A stretch of 56,907 nt of DNA from Syntrophaceae bacterium (GCA_003141195.1 PLLC01000026.1:1-56907), one strand, 5' to 3'; positions 43,016 through 52,446 are shown, counted from the stretch's first letter. Translations and numbers: made by a program. Notes: a model not told the origin generated them from the letters alone.

Positions 43016-44845
43016 TCAACGCTTGCGCGAACGCAGGTGGCGGACGATGCGGGCCGTATCCTCATGGGAGGATTTGCCGAAGGGCATGATCAGGTAAACG
43101 CCCCGGGCCTCGGCGGCCATGACTTCCGCCAGCTTCAGCGCAAGCTCCAGGCCGACCTGTCTCTGGTCCTCTGCCGATTCGTACCTTGCAAAGGCGGCCA
43201 CAACGGCCTCCGGCACACGGATGCCGGGGATGCGCCCGCTGGCGAAGAACTCGGCGTTGCGTCGGCTCGTCAGCGGCAGGAGCCCCGGGAAGAACCGCAC
43301 GCCCAGGGGGCCGGCCTCGTCCTGGAGTTGCCGGAAGGCGTCCGCCGAAAAGACCGGCTGGGAAAAGATGTACTCGGCGCCGGCCTCGATCTTCTTTTTG
43401 AGCCAGGCGATCTGCGCCGGGGCGGGCCAGCCGATCGTGGCGCCCGCGCAGAAATCGGGCGGATCGGCGATCCGGTCGCCGTTGATCAGCTCCCCTTTCC
43501 GCAGCTTTCGGATGAGGCGCAGGAGCTCCACGGAACTTTTGAGGTCCGTGACGCGCTGGGCCATGGACCCCAGGGGGCCCATGGACGGCGGATCGCCGGT
43601 CACCGCCAGGATCCCCCGCAGGCCGATGTCCCAAGCCCCCATCAGGCCCGAGTGGAGCTGGAGCAGATTGGACTGGGTCACCGCCTTGTGGCAGATCGAC
43701 GGCACCCTCAGAACGTTCTGGAGCCGGGCGGCGGTGATCGTGGCGTCTCGGCCGACCGTCGCCCCGGGGTTGTCCGGCACGTCGAAGAGATCCGCCCCCG
43801 CGCGGGCGATCTCCTCGGCGTGCCGGCAGAGGGCCTCCAGGCTGCTGTTCCGGTCGGCGCGGATCTCCACGCTGATCAGGAACTGTTCGGCCCGGATCAG
43901 CTCCCGGATGGGGTTGAGCGCGGCGAGGCGCTCCGGGCGGGTCTCCGCGGCGGCGGCCGTTCGGACCTCGATCCGGGCGGACGGCCCGACAGGCCGACCC
44001 GCAAGCAGGGGCGCGATCGCCCGGATATGGTCCGGGGTCGTCCCGCAGCAGCCGCCGATCACCGAAACGCCTAGGGCAGCCAGACGGCCCGCGATTCCGG
44101 CAAAATTCTCCGGGGTGAACTCGTAGCGGACCAGCCCCCGTTCGATGGACGGGTTGCCGGCATTGGCCGAGGCCGTGACCGGCAGGCGCGTTCTGGAAAG
44201 GAGGTAGGCCGCCACGTCCACGATGTCGTCAGGGTGCTGGCAGTTGGCCCCCACGGCCGCTGTTCCAGCCGCCTCGGCCTCGGCCAGCAGGACGTCGATC
44301 GTCGTCCAGCGGTTCCGGCCGCGGCCCGTGTGGCCGACCTGGAAGATGATGGGAAGCCCCGTGGCGGCCGCCGCCTTCAGGGCCTCCCGCGCCTCCCGCG
44401 GATCGACGAAGGTCTCGAGGACGATCGCGTCCGCCTTGGCAAGGGCATCGCACTGCCCGGCATAGATCTTCTCAAGCTGTTCCCCGGCGTAATCCTCATG
44501 CCGGAAGCCCAGGGAGAGAGGACCGACGGAGGCCCAGACTCGACAGGCATCCCCCGCCGCCTGACGGGCGAGCACGACGCCCGCTTCGTTGATCTCGCGA
44601 CAGAGGGAGGCCGCCCCGCATTCCGCAAGTATCAGGGGGTTTGCGGCAAAGGTGTTCGTCACGAGGATCCGCGATCCTGCCTCGCGGTAGGCCTTGTGGA
44701 GGGCAAGGACGGCCTCCGGCCGCCGCAGGTTCAGGAGCTCAACCGGCTCCCCCGCCTGCTCCTGCCCCCTGCGCAGGACGGTCCCCACCGCGCCGCTGCC
44801 GACGAGAATGTCTGTACCCAATCCCGGTATCTTTGTGCTGGTCAC
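43016..44845 (-). CDS. Homocysteine S-methyltransferase/methylenetetrahydrofolate reductase fusion
   Basis: A 609-residue bifunctional enzyme like Bacillus YitJ. Residues 1 to about 290 form the homocysteine methyltransferase, with zinc cysteines in GANCQHPDD and the pair in GGCCGTTPDHI. Residues from about 315 are a MetF-like flavin domain (ISVEIRADRNSSLEAL, SICHKAVTQSNLLQLHS, AVTGDPPSMG, GAEYIFSQPVFSADAF). It would reduce methylene-folate to methyl-folate and methylate homocysteine or a related thiol. It starts with GTG behind GGAG. A repeat of the GGGGACAG family lies just upstream. Confidence 0.93.
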   Translation of the reverse strand: MTSTKIPGLGTDILVGSGAVGTVLRRGQEQAGEPVELLNLRRPEAVLALHKAYREAGSRILVTNTFAANPLILAECGAASLCREINEAGVVLARQAAGDACRVWASVGPLSLGFRHEDYAGEQLEKIYAGQCDALAKADAIVLETFVDPREAREALKAAAATGLPIIFQVGHTGRGRNRWTTIDVLLAEAEAAGTAAVGANCQHPDDIVDVAAYLLSRTRLPVTASANAGNPSIERGLVRYEFTPENFAGIAGRLAALGVSVIGGCCGTTPDHIRAIAPLLAGRPVGPSARIEVRTAAAAETRPERLAALNPIRELIRAEQFLISVEIRADRNSSLEALCRHAEEIARAGADLFDVPDNPGATVGRDATITAARLQNVLRVPSICHKAVTQSNLLQLHSGLMGAWDIGLRGILAVTGDPPSMGPLGSMAQRVTDLKSSVELLRLIRKLRKGELINGDRIADPPDFCAGATIGWPAPAQIAWLKKKIEAGAEYIFSQPVFSADAFRQLQDEAGPLGVRFFPGLLPLTSRRNAEFFASGRIPGIRVPEAVVAAFARYESAEDQRQVGLELALKLAEVMAAEARGVYLIMPFGKSSHEDTARIVRHLRSRKR

Positions 44846-44870
44846 GGTTTGCTCCTGAAAATCATCTCAA

Positions 44871-44912
44871 AACAGGGGGACAGCCACCCCGCTTTCGGAT
44901 TCCCCCCCCTCC
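44871..44912. repeat. GGGGACAG-family repeat
   Basis: ACAGGGGGACAGCCACCCCG followed by a tract of eight C, in the gap between the folate fusion gene and the flavin-binding gene. It shares the GGGGACAGCC core and C-tract with the copies at 6081, 6682, 8262 and 21899. Confidence 0.5.
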
Positions 44913-44915
44913 GTA

Positions 44916-45374
44916 TTATTCGCGGCGCTTGCCGGTGAGGCCTTCGATATCGATCCGGATGACTGCAGTCTGGGCCAAGGTCTCGTCCGGGTAGGAAAAG
45001 GGACTTTCTGCGTCGTAGTGCTCCATGATCCGGTCGAGGGCGGCCCTTTTTTCGGCAGGGGCCTCCACGATCACCGCCCGGCCGAAGCCAATGACGCTCT
45101 CGTAGCGCGCGCCCCACCCGCACGACTCCGGTCCCTGCTTGATTTCCCGCAGCAGATCCATCTCGAAGCAGACCCGGTTGTTCCACCGGAGGATGTCGAG
45201 CTTCCGTCCCTCCGTTGCGCAGTGGAGGTAGAGGCAGTTCTCACCGAGGCCGAAGTTCATGGGAACGACGTAGGGCATCCCGTCGTCGGAAAGCCCGATC
45301 CGGCAGACGAGCGCCTCCTCCATGATCGCCCGGATCGCCGCCTTGTCCTGGATCTCCCGGTTCGCCTTTCGCAT
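44916..45374 (-). CDS. Pyridoxamine 5'-phosphate oxidase-like flavin-binding protein
   Basis: A 152-residue split-barrel protein of the NimA-like/flavin-nucleotide-binding group: IRAIMEEALVCRIGLSDDG, PYVVPMNFGLGENCLYLHCA, EGRKLDILRWNNRVCFEMD, SVIGFGRAVIVE. It may be an FMN-dependent reductase; the substrate is unknown. The ATG at 45374 is preceded by GGGGGTTGTG; the open frame upstream overlaps the TrpF-like gene and lacks family sequence. Confidence 0.85.
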   Translation of the reverse strand: MRKANREIQDKAAIRAIMEEALVCRIGLSDDGMPYVVPMNFGLGENCLYLHCATEGRKLDILRWNNRVCFEMDLLREIKQGPESCGWGARYESVIGFGRAVIVEAPAEKRAALDRIMEHYDAESPFSYPDETLAQTAVIRIDIEGLTGKRRE

Positions 45375-45405
45375 CTTCACAACCCCCTTTTCGAGTGATG
45401 GTGCA

Positions 45406-46215
45406 TTATAGGGCAGAGGGCCGCAAATTGGAATATGCTTCTTCCGCCCGGCGGACCTCGTCCAGGAGACGGCGGACACGGTCGAAGTCCTTCCGGAAGC
45501 GGATGGGTCGCCCCCGGTTGTCGCGGGCGTTGGTTTGCGTGCAACTGTCTATTCCCGCGGGCTTCACACGGCCGATGGCATCGAAGACGTTCTCCGGAGA
45601 AATCCCTCCGGCCAGGATCACGGGGATGTGGCTCGCCTCGACGAGTGCGGTGGCGAGATCCCAGTCGCAGACCTCCCCGGTGATGCCGACGTAACCCGCC
45701 ACGGGCTGGGCGGCGCCCTCTCCCCCGTATCCCCGGAGGGTATCCGTCATGAAGCCATCGGTGTGCGGCTCCAGCGTGCGGGCGATCTCCAGGATGGTCT
45801 CCCGGACAGGGGCGGGATCGGTCAGACCCGGCTCGGGGATGGGGATGGAGCGGGTAATCCCGAGCGGGGGAAACTCTCTCTTCACGCGCCGCTGAAGGCG
45901 GATTGCCTCCGCGCAGACGGCCTCCCGCTGCGCGCACTTCTCCGGATCGAGGGGGATCCACTCGCAGAAATGGACAAAATCGGGCTGGTAATAGTCCAGG
46001 GCGCGGAGGATGTCGTCCTCCCGTGCAAGGAGGGGAATCAGGCTGCTCTTCGCCCCCGATCCGCGGACCAGCCGGACGACGTCCCGCACAGTGGGGATTT
46101 TCCAAGTCTCCGGCGAGAGGATCACGCTCCCGATGCGATCCACCCCCAACGCGATCAGTCGATCCGCCTCCCGGGGCTCCTGGATTTCGTAAAGCTGAAC
46201 CATGATCCGTTTCAT
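45406..46215 (-). CDS. TrpF-like (phosphoribosylanthranilate isomerase family) barrel protein
   Basis: A 269-residue TIM-barrel protein. Its C-terminal half resembles phosphoribosylanthranilate isomerase: PVILAGGISPENVFDAIGRV, KPAGIDSCTQTN where TrpF has GVDVSSGVE. It begins MVQLYEIQEPREADRLIALG and keeps VDRIGSVIL. It is longer than TrpF (~210) and carries no other trp genes around it; neighbours are a flavin protein and the folate/methionine enzyme. A different isomerase or aldolase reaction is likely. The ribosome site is weak. Confidence 0.7.
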   Translation of the reverse strand: MKRIMVQLYEIQEPREADRLIALGVDRIGSVILSPETWKIPTVRDVVRLVRGSGAKSSLIPLLAREDDILRALDYYQPDFVHFCEWIPLDPEKCAQREAVCAEAIRLQRRVKREFPPLGITRSIPIPEPGLTDPAPVRETILEIARTLEPHTDGFMTDTLRGYGGEGAAQPVAGYVGITGEVCDWDLATALVEASHIPVILAGGISPENVFDAIGRVKPAGIDSCTQTNARDNRGRPIRFRKDFDRVRRLLDEVRRAEEAYSNLRPSAL

Positions 46216-46546
46216 CCGTTTCCATCCGCCGCCGAAGGATTCGACTCTCTACCGGTTTCCCAACAAGAGATCAACTCTTTTCCAAACCCTCCTCCCGCAC
46301 CGACCATAAAAAACAGAACCTCTCCTTGATTTTCTAAATCAGCTTGGCCCGGCTTTGCCGGCATGCCGCCGGGGACCTGTCGGATTCGATGATGTGCGGG
46401 AGCGAAGTCTTCGGCTCTCTCTGGCCTTTCCCCCCGGGTGACATTGCTGTATTAACCGCAGTATCGGACCATCTGACTCCTGATCCGGTTTCACCGGGAT
46501 AAAATTTGTATTCGCCGGCCACTTTTCATGATAATATTACTCCAAG
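46216..46546. other. Gene-free stretch
   Basis: No gene or clear regulatory signal is supported. Short frames here lack ribosome sites. The stretch leads into the fold-back element at 46547. Confidence 0.4.
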
Positions 46547-46726
46547 ACTTGGAAATCATGATCCCTCCGCGCGCTGGACCTTTTTTGACCCTGCACCTCC
46601 TCGCTTCGCTGCAAAGACGAAACTCGCGCTTCGCGCTCAAACACTCGTCTTTGCGGGCGCTCCGCTACGAGGGCAGGAGCCCCGAAAAATCTCCAATGCG
46701 CGCTTCCGGGGATCCGATTTCCAAGT
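46547..46726. repeat. MITE-like fold-back element
   Basis: ACTTGGAAATC (46547-46557) and GATTTCCAAGT (46716-46726) are perfect 11-bp inverted ends of a 180-bp non-coding segment. Just inside, ATGATCCC...CGCGCGC and GCGCGC...GGGGATC also pair partly. In the centre CAAAGACGA (46612-46620) pairs with TCGTCTTTG (46645-46653). It lies directly upstream of the DHDPS-family gene. Confidence 0.55.
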
Positions 46727-46828
46727 TACACAAAGGTATCACTCTATGACCGTTTTGGCCATTGTGGTTGACGAAACAATGCAGGCCCCCGCGAAGGGGA
46801 TTCAAACCATAAAACAGGGAGATTGCAG

Positions 46829-47734
46829 ATGCATGCGAATGATCAGGAAAAATTATCCGGTGTGTTTCCGCCTTGCATGACCGTTTTTGACGAGAATGAG
46901 GAGGTGGCCTACGACAAAATCGCAGAGAACATTGAACGCTATAACCGGACAAAATTAAAAGGCTATATGCCGCTGGGAAGCAACGGGGAGTTTCGCAGTC
47001 TGACCGATGGGGAATCGGTAAAAATAATCGAGGTCTATCGGAGATACAGAGACAAGGGAAAAACGCTGATCGCCGGCGTGGGGAGGGAATCCGCAAAAAT
47101 CACGATCGAATTTATCAAGCGGATTGCAGACAAAGGGGTCGATTTTGCGACCATTCTGCCCCCATACTACTTCGTGGGCTTCATGACGGATGACGCCCTG
47201 ATGCGGTATTACACAAAGATTGCCGACGAGTCGCCGGTTCCGGTCATGATGTATAACGCCCCCAAATTCGCTGCCGGACTCACCTTCTCCGCATCCCTGG
47301 TGTCGGTGCTGGCCGCCCATCCCAATATTGCGGGTATAAAAGACACATCCAAGGAGGATATCTCCATTTATATCAACGCCGTCCCGAAGGGGGCCCATTA
47401 TTGCGTCATGGCCGGGACGATTGAGAAATTCTATTCGGGGCTCATGCTCGGCGCCGTCGGCGGGGTGCTGTCGATGGCCAATTATCTTCCGGATATGTGC
47501 TGCCGATTGCAGGAACTCCAGGAAACCGGGAATCATGAGGAAGCGCGGAAACTGGATCTCTATGCCCGTCGGCTCAGCAAAAATGCCGCCGGAAATTACG
47601 GAGTCGCCGGTGTCAAAGCCGCCATGGATCTTCTCGGCTATCATGGCGGAAACCCCAGAAATCCGGTCCTGCCGCTGAGCGGCGAGGCAAAGGCGGAATT
47701 GAAAGCGACCCTGCAAAAGGAGGGGTTGCTGTAA
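46829..47734 (+). CDS. Dihydrodipicolinate synthase/N-acetylneuraminate lyase family protein
   Basis: A 301-residue class I aldolase of the DapA/NanA family: GVFPPCMTVFDENEEVAYDK, GYMPLGSNGEFRSLTDGE, the catalytic Tyr in VMMYNAPKFAAGL and the Schiff-base Lys in IAGIKDTSKEDIS. It cleaves or condenses a 2-oxoacid with an aldehyde. Its setting in a carboxylate catabolic region makes a degradative 2-keto-3-deoxy acid aldolase more likely than lysine synthesis. The ATG at 46829 follows GGGAG. It is divergent in strand from the kinase cluster, with which it converges. Confidence 0.88.
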   Translation: MHANDQEKLSGVFPPCMTVFDENEEVAYDKIAENIERYNRTKLKGYMPLGSNGEFRSLTDGESVKIIEVYRRYRDKGKTLIAGVGRESAKITIEFIKRIADKGVDFATILPPYYFVGFMTDDALMRYYTKIADESPVPVMMYNAPKFAAGLTFSASLVSVLAAHPNIAGIKDTSKEDISIYINAVPKGAHYCVMAGTIEKFYSGLMLGAVGGVLSMANYLPDMCCRLQELQETGNHEEARKLDLYARRLSKNAAGNYGVAGVKAAMDLLGYHGGNPRNPVLPLSGEAKAELKATLQKEGLL

Positions 47735-47903
47735 GGCGATTTCAGCGGCTTTCTAACAGGCTGAAACGCCCATCTGCTTTTGTTTACCTCATCCTTCGCC
47801 GTTCAACGTATCCCAAAGTACGCCTCACGGCTTGGGGATTTCGGGGGCCTTGCATCCGGGCATACAGTATCCTGTACGGGACAAGCTTTTGAACAGCCCG
47901 CAA

Positions 47904-47927
47904 AGGAGCCTTTTTCAACAGGCTCCT
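47904..47927. terminator. Hairpin between convergent aldolase and kinase genes
   Basis: AGGAGCC and GGCTCCT form a 7-bp stem with the loop TTTTTCAACA. It overlaps the kinase stop codon. A related sequence (AACAGGCTG) occurs at about 47746, so it may belong to a dispersed repeat as well as terminate transcription. Confidence 0.4.
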
Positions 47928-49287
47928 ACAGGGATGTGCCGGTCCTTTCCATCAGATGTTTTCGGCCCAGCAGGGCGGCGCCCTTCATCGAGGATTGCTC
48001 CTCAAAAACATACCGGCATGTGCGCATCCATTTGGCCTTCGCACGGATCAGCGACGGATTCAGCGCCCCCCCCGTTACCCGGATCTCTTTCGTTAACGGA
48101 ACCTCCAGCGCGATCTCCTTCAAGTGCTCCCTCTGATAAAGACAGAGCCCCCTGACCAGCGCCGCCAGCATCTCTTCCCGGGAGGTTCCCTGGGTCATGC
48201 CTAAAAATTCGGCCCTGAGAGGTTGTTGCGAATAGCGGGAGCCCATGAGAAAGGGGACATAGGTCGCCCCGAATTCCCGATCCAGCCACCGGTCGATGGC
48301 TTTGGGCATGAAGTCTCCGTAGTAGGCCTCCGGAGATAGTTCACTGCAGAACATCTTCCGGAACCATTCATAGGCCACCCCCAGCGCATTCATCACATAC
48401 AGAGTCAGCCAGCGGCCGGAAATGACGTGGCAGCGGATGTTGTAGTTTCGTGACGGGTAGCACTTCGGCAGGCAGACCAGGGTGATCTCGCAGGTGCCGT
48501 TTACATTCACCGTCTCGCCAGGGGCCTCGATCCCAAGCGAGTATGCCGCCAACACGGCATCATTGCCGCCGATCACGACGGGGGGCCGGCGCGTCAGTCC
48601 AAGTTGGGATGCCAGTTCGGGCCTCAGGCGACCCGGACTTTCATGGGCGGTAATCACCTGGGGCAGCCGTTCCAGGGAGATGCCGAAGGCGTCGGTGATC
48701 TCTCTGTTCCAGGTCAGATCGTTTTTAACCGTGTTGTACAGGGCCGTCAGAGATGCCGAGGAGGGATCGATGGCAAAGGCCCCCGTCAGCCATTTTCCCA
48801 TGAAGGTGTTGGAGTGGCCGAAAACGGTAACTTTCTTGTAGATCTCCGGGAGATTGTCCTTGATCCAGAGGAGGCTTGCCAGCGAACACCCGCCGGCGAC
48901 CGGCATGTTCGCCGTCTCGGCCAGCAGGGTGTTCATGCCGACGACATCGATGATTCGCTGGGCCTGCTGCCGGGATCGCTGATCCAGCATGAGGATGGCG
49001 GGATAGAGGGGCCTTCCCTCTGCGTCCATGGCTGTAAGCCCGGGGGTCGTTCCCGACAGCGCGATGACATCCACGGAAGCCAACAGGTCTCCTATGGCTT
49101 TGCACCCGGACATAAAGGCCTGCTGCCATTTTTCCGGTTCGATGTCGCTGAAAAGACCGTCGTTGTAAGTGTTGATGGAATATTCCTGCGAAAACTGCCT
49201 GACGAGTGTGACGGAATCTTCCTTTTCGTCAAAGACGCCCATCTTCATGGAGGTGGTTCCGACATCGACACCCAGGATCCTCATCAT
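47926..49287 (-). CDS. FGGY-family carbohydrate kinase
   Basis: A 453-residue sugar kinase with the ASKHA fold: phosphate-1 motif RILGVDVGTTSMKMGVFDE, ALSGTTPGLTAMDAEGRPL, the sugar-binding SASLTALYN region, VVIGGNDAVLAAYSLG, and the C-terminal adenosine motif IRVTGGALNPSLIRA. It is closest in layout to xylulokinase-type enzymes, but the sugar is unknown and the protein is somewhat short. Of three ATGs near the start, the one at 49287 has AGGGG at the best spacing. It is the last gene of the minus-strand catabolic cluster. Confidence 0.87.
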   Translation of the reverse strand: MMRILGVDVGTTSMKMGVFDEKEDSVTLVRQFSQEYSINTYNDGLFSDIEPEKWQQAFMSGCKAIGDLLASVDVIALSGTTPGLTAMDAEGRPLYPAILMLDQRSRQQAQRIIDVVGMNTLLAETANMPVAGGCSLASLLWIKDNLPEIYKKVTVFGHSNTFMGKWLTGAFAIDPSSASLTALYNTVKNDLTWNREITDAFGISLERLPQVITAHESPGRLRPELASQLGLTRRPPVVIGGNDAVLAAYSLGIEAPGETVNVNGTCEITLVCLPKCYPSRNYNIRCHVISGRWLTLYVMNALGVAYEWFRKMFCSELSPEAYYGDFMPKAIDRWLDREFGATYVPFLMGSRYSQQPLRAEFLGMTQGTSREEMLAALVRGLCLYQREHLKEIALEVPLTKEIRVTGGALNPSLIRAKAKWMRTCRYVFEEQSSMKGAALLGRKHLMERTGTSL

Positions 49288-49378
49288 GATCATCGCCCCT
49301 AATCGGATAATTTGCCGTCTCTTCGTTTCAGCGATGGTGGTTGTTCCGCGCGGTCTGAAGGCCCTGATACCGCTGAAT

Positions 49379-50557
49379 TTAAGCCTGCGATGCGCCTCGT
49401 TCAGCCTTCACCAATCTTCCTTGCAAAATAACGGTGCGGACCCGCTCGAGTGCGCCCGGATCCTCCAGCGGATTGCCTTCCACCCCGATGCAATCTGCCA
49501 GTTTCCCCTTCTGGAGAGTCCCCGTACGATCGGCAAGGCCGCATACCTTGGCTGCGTCGGCCGTGGCGGCCTGAAGGGCGGCGGCAGGCGTGGCTCCCAG
49601 CTCGACGAGATAGGCGATTTCCCGGGCGAGGCCCGCGTGCATGCCGTCGGTGCCGACCGCATAGTGGACGCCGGCCCGGATGGCGGCCGCCAGCCGCTGA
49701 CCGACCTCCTCGCGCTGCCGCAGGTGCCCTTCTATCAGATCCGGGGGGAGGGTGCGGATCCGCGCGTCGGCGAAGAAGATGCTGGGCGTCATCACCAGCC
49801 AGCGGTCATATTGCCCGACCAATTCGATCTCCTGGTCGGTCATGAAATAGCCGTGTTCGATCACGTCGATTCCGGCTTCCAGGGCCAGCCGCAATCCCGG
49901 CCCGCCGATGCAGTGCGTGGCCACCGGCACGCCGACGCGATGGGCCTCATCCACCACCGCCTGGATCTCCTCGCGGGAGTAGAAATGGAGGATCTGCCGG
50001 GGGCCGCGCAGGGTCCCCGTGATGTACACCTTGATCAGATCGGCGCCGGCCTGCAGATTTTCGCGCACGGCGCTGCGGATCTTCTCGACACCGCCAAAGG
50101 GATATCCCACAAAACCATGGCCGTGCGGCGCACGGATGCCGCGGGTGGCCACCAACAGTCGCGGTCCGAGGAGGGTCCCCGTCGCCGATGCCTTGCGGCA
50201 GGCTATATCCAGAAAGCCCTTGTCCCCCAGGCAGCGGGAGGTCGTGACGCCGGCCATCAGGTCGATTTTCATGGAATTGACCGCCCGAATGGTCAGCTCC
50301 GGCAGGGGGTCGTTCATCCGGTGCAGATAGTTGTCCAGCGTCGGGTCCAGGGAAAGGTGGTTGTGGCAGTCGATCATCCCCGGCATCAGGGTCTGATCGC
50401 CACAGTCCCAGACCGCGGAGGCCTCCGCCGCCCGGGCGGCCGCCTCCTCTCCGACAGCCTCAATGACGCCCCGGGCGGTCAGCAGAACAGCGGGTTCAAC
50501 CGCCGGGCCTCCCGTGCCGTCTATCAGCCTTGCGCCTCTGATCAATGTCGCCTGCAT
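49379..50557 (-). CDS. Amidohydrolase-family metal-dependent hydrolase
   Basis: A 392-residue TIM-barrel amidohydrolase of the imidazolonepropionase/prolidase-like group: LMPGMIDCHNHLSLDP (metal His pair), VAGVTTSRCLGD-type loop (here LMAGVTTSRCLGD), DLIKVYITGTLRG with the bridging Lys, VATHCIGGPGLRLALEAGID, DVIEHGYFMTD, and the catalytic Asp in VGTDGMHAG. It hydrolyses a C-N bond in a ring or side chain. AAGGAGA precedes the ATG. It lies between the dehydrogenase and kinase genes of the catabolic cluster, with gaps of 91 and 150 bp. Confidence 0.88.
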   Translation of the reverse strand: MQATLIRGARLIDGTGGPAVEPAVLLTARGVIEAVGEEAAARAAEASAVWDCGDQTLMPGMIDCHNHLSLDPTLDNYLHRMNDPLPELTIRAVNSMKIDLMAGVTTSRCLGDKGFLDIACRKASATGTLLGPRLLVATRGIRAPHGHGFVGYPFGGVEKIRSAVRENLQAGADLIKVYITGTLRGPRQILHFYSREEIQAVVDEAHRVGVPVATHCIGGPGLRLALEAGIDVIEHGYFMTDQEIELVGQYDRWLVMTPSIFFADARIRTLPPDLIEGHLRQREEVGQRLAAAIRAGVHYAVGTDGMHAGLAREIAYLVELGATPAAALQAATADAAKVCGLADRTGTLQKGKLADCIGVEGNPLEDPGALERVRTVILQGRLVKAERGASQA

Positions 50558-50707
50558 CCGGTCTCCTTTGCGTCTGTGAATCGTGACTGCTTTTTGACGA
50601 GATCAAAATCAATAAGGATTGCACCCTCGTCAATCGGAGAAACCCCTGTTCCATCAATCACCAACCCCCTATGATAAGAGTTTTCTCCATACCTCCCTCC
50701 TGGTTCG

Positions 50708-51580
50708 TTAATTCGTCATTTTTTCGATCACCTTGATCAGTTCGTGGGCATCGGCGTTCTCCATACCCAAGGAAAGAGCCGCAAGATAGTACTGATGGGC
50801 TGCAGAGGCCACCATCAACGGGGTTTGCGTCCTTCTGGCGTCATTGATCACCAGACCGATGTCCTTGCACATCTGCCCCAGCCCTCCCGGCGCAGGGGTG
50901 TTGTCAAGGATGCTGGATGTAATGAGCCGGAACCAATCGCTTCCGCAAATGCCGCTCCCTATGACCTGACAGACCAGCCTTGGATCAAGGCCTCCTTTTC
51001 TGGCCAGGGTGATCACTTCGATAATGGAGGCAAGGGTAGTGGCCACCAGGAGCTGGTTGCAGTGCTTAACCGCCTGTCCCAATCCGGGCTTTTCTCCGAC
51101 GTAGGTGATTTTCCCCTGTACCTCAAGAACCGCCCGGCATTCTTCCAGAACATCCTTCGCCGCAGCCACAATCAGCGTCAACGTTCCCGCTTTCACCCTG
51201 GCCGGTCCTCCGGTAACGGGGCAGTCCACAAAACCAACCTTCTTTTCCGCGCATTTTTCAGCCAGCCGTTCAAGATTGTCCTTGTCGATCGTGGACATGC
51301 AGATGACTCGGGTATCCTTGTGGCACCCTTCCAGTATGCCGTCGGGACCTGTTACCACGTTGATCACCTGCTGATCATTCAATACATAAACGATAACTTT
51401 ACCGGACTTTTCTGCGACTTCTCTACTGTTTTTCATCGCAATCCCGCCGGCGGCGGTAAATGCGCTCACTACCTCCGGCCTGCGAGCATAGCCCACAACG
51501 TTGTACCCGTCAGCGATATATTTTATGGCCGCCGCCCTCCCCATCCGTCCAAGACCAATAATTCCTATCGTTTCAGACAT
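50708..51580 (-). CDS. Beta-hydroxyacid dehydrogenase (3-hydroxyisobutyrate type)
   Basis: A 290-residue NAD(P)-dependent dehydrogenase. The N-terminal fold is IGIIGLGRMGRAAAIKYIAD. The substrate motif is DCPVTGGPARVKAGTLTLIV, and the catalytic Lys is in GLGQAVKHCNQLLVATTLAS. Members act on 3-hydroxyisobutyrate, tartronate semialdehyde or similar beta-hydroxyacids. The ATG follows AGGAGG, 14 bp after the PanB-like gene, so the two are cotranscribed. Confidence 0.9.
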   Translation of the reverse strand: MSETIGIIGLGRMGRAAAIKYIADGYNVVGYARRPEVVSAFTAAGGIAMKNSREVAEKSGKVIVYVLNDQQVINVVTGPDGILEGCHKDTRVICMSTIDKDNLERLAEKCAEKKVGFVDCPVTGGPARVKAGTLTLIVAAAKDVLEECRAVLEVQGKITYVGEKPGLGQAVKHCNQLLVATTLASIIEVITLARKGGLDPRLVCQVIGSGICGSDWFRLITSSILDNTPAPGGLGQMCKDIGLVINDARRTQTPLMVASAAHQYYLAALSLGMENADAHELIKVIEKMTN

Positions 51581-51594
51581 GTTTGCCTCCTCAT

Positions 51595-52446
51595 TTAGCG
51601 ATCCTGCATGAGCTTCAGAAACTTCGATTCCTCGCCCTCAATCATTCGGTAACAGTGCTCTTCTCCGGGGAACTTTCCGGCGCGCACATCCTCGCAATAA
51701 TCAGACATTGCCTTGATGATGACCTCAGCCACGTTGCAATATTTCTTGACGAACTTCGGAGTAAAGGCCTGGAATTGTCCGATCAGGTCGCTGACGATCA
51801 GAAGCTGCCCGTCGCAGTGTAAGCCGGCGCCGATAGACAGCACCGGGATAGAGAGTATTTGGTGGATGTAATGAGTCACCTCGGGTGGCACCGCCTCCAC
51901 CAGGATCATCTGGGCGCCGGCTTTTTGCACGGCCAAGGCATCTTCCACTACCAATTTGGCCGCCTCGGCGGTGCGACCCTGGGCCTTGTGTCCGCCAAGG
52001 GCGCCAGAACTCTGAGGGGTAAGTCCGATGTGGCCGACCACCAGAATTCCGGCCTCTACGATGGCTTTTATGCGGCTGGCTACGCGCACGCCGCCCTCGA
52101 GTTTAATGGCATCGACATTGGCTTCCTTAAGAAACCTGCCGGCATTTTCCACGGCCTTTTCATCGCTGACCTGATAGGAAAGAAACGGCATGTCGCCGAT
52201 AACAAAGGTGTTGGGTGCGCCGCGGCGCACGGCGTCGCAGTGCAAGATGCACTGGTCCATGGTCACAGGAACAGTCCCCGGATAGCCATAGACGCACATG
52301 CCTAGTGAATCCCCTACCAGAATCATGTCCAATCCTGCTGCTTCGGCAAACTGGGCGGTAGGAAAGTCATAGGATGTCAGCCAGGTAATCTTCAGAGCTT
52401 CCTGCTTCATCCGGTAAAAATCATGTATCATCAATTTCTTTCGCAT
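51595..52446 (-). CDS. Ketopantoate hydroxymethyltransferase (PanB family)
   Basis: A 283-residue PanB-family TIM barrel: TWLTSYDFPTAQFAEAAGLD, the metal motif LVGDSLGMCVYG, AIKLEGGVRVA, GHIGLTPQSSGALGGHKAQG, and the catalytic Glu in MILVEAVPPEVTHYI. PanB adds a one-carbon unit from methylene-folate to 2-oxoisovalerate. Its location among GntR, TRAP and catabolic dehydrogenase genes, with no panC or panD, argues for a degradative or side-chain-specific role, perhaps in reverse. AGGAGG precedes the ATG. Confidence 0.85.
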   Translation of the reverse strand: MRKKLMIHDFYRMKQEALKITWLTSYDFPTAQFAEAAGLDMILVGDSLGMCVYGYPGTVPVTMDQCILHCDAVRRGAPNTFVIGDMPFLSYQVSDEKAVENAGRFLKEANVDAIKLEGGVRVASRIKAIVEAGILVVGHIGLTPQSSGALGGHKAQGRTAEAAKLVVEDALAVQKAGAQMILVEAVPPEVTHYIHQILSIPVLSIGAGLHCDGQLLIVSDLIGQFQAFTPKFVKKYCNVAEVIIKAMSDYCEDVRAGKFPGEEHCYRMIEGEESKFLKLMQDR

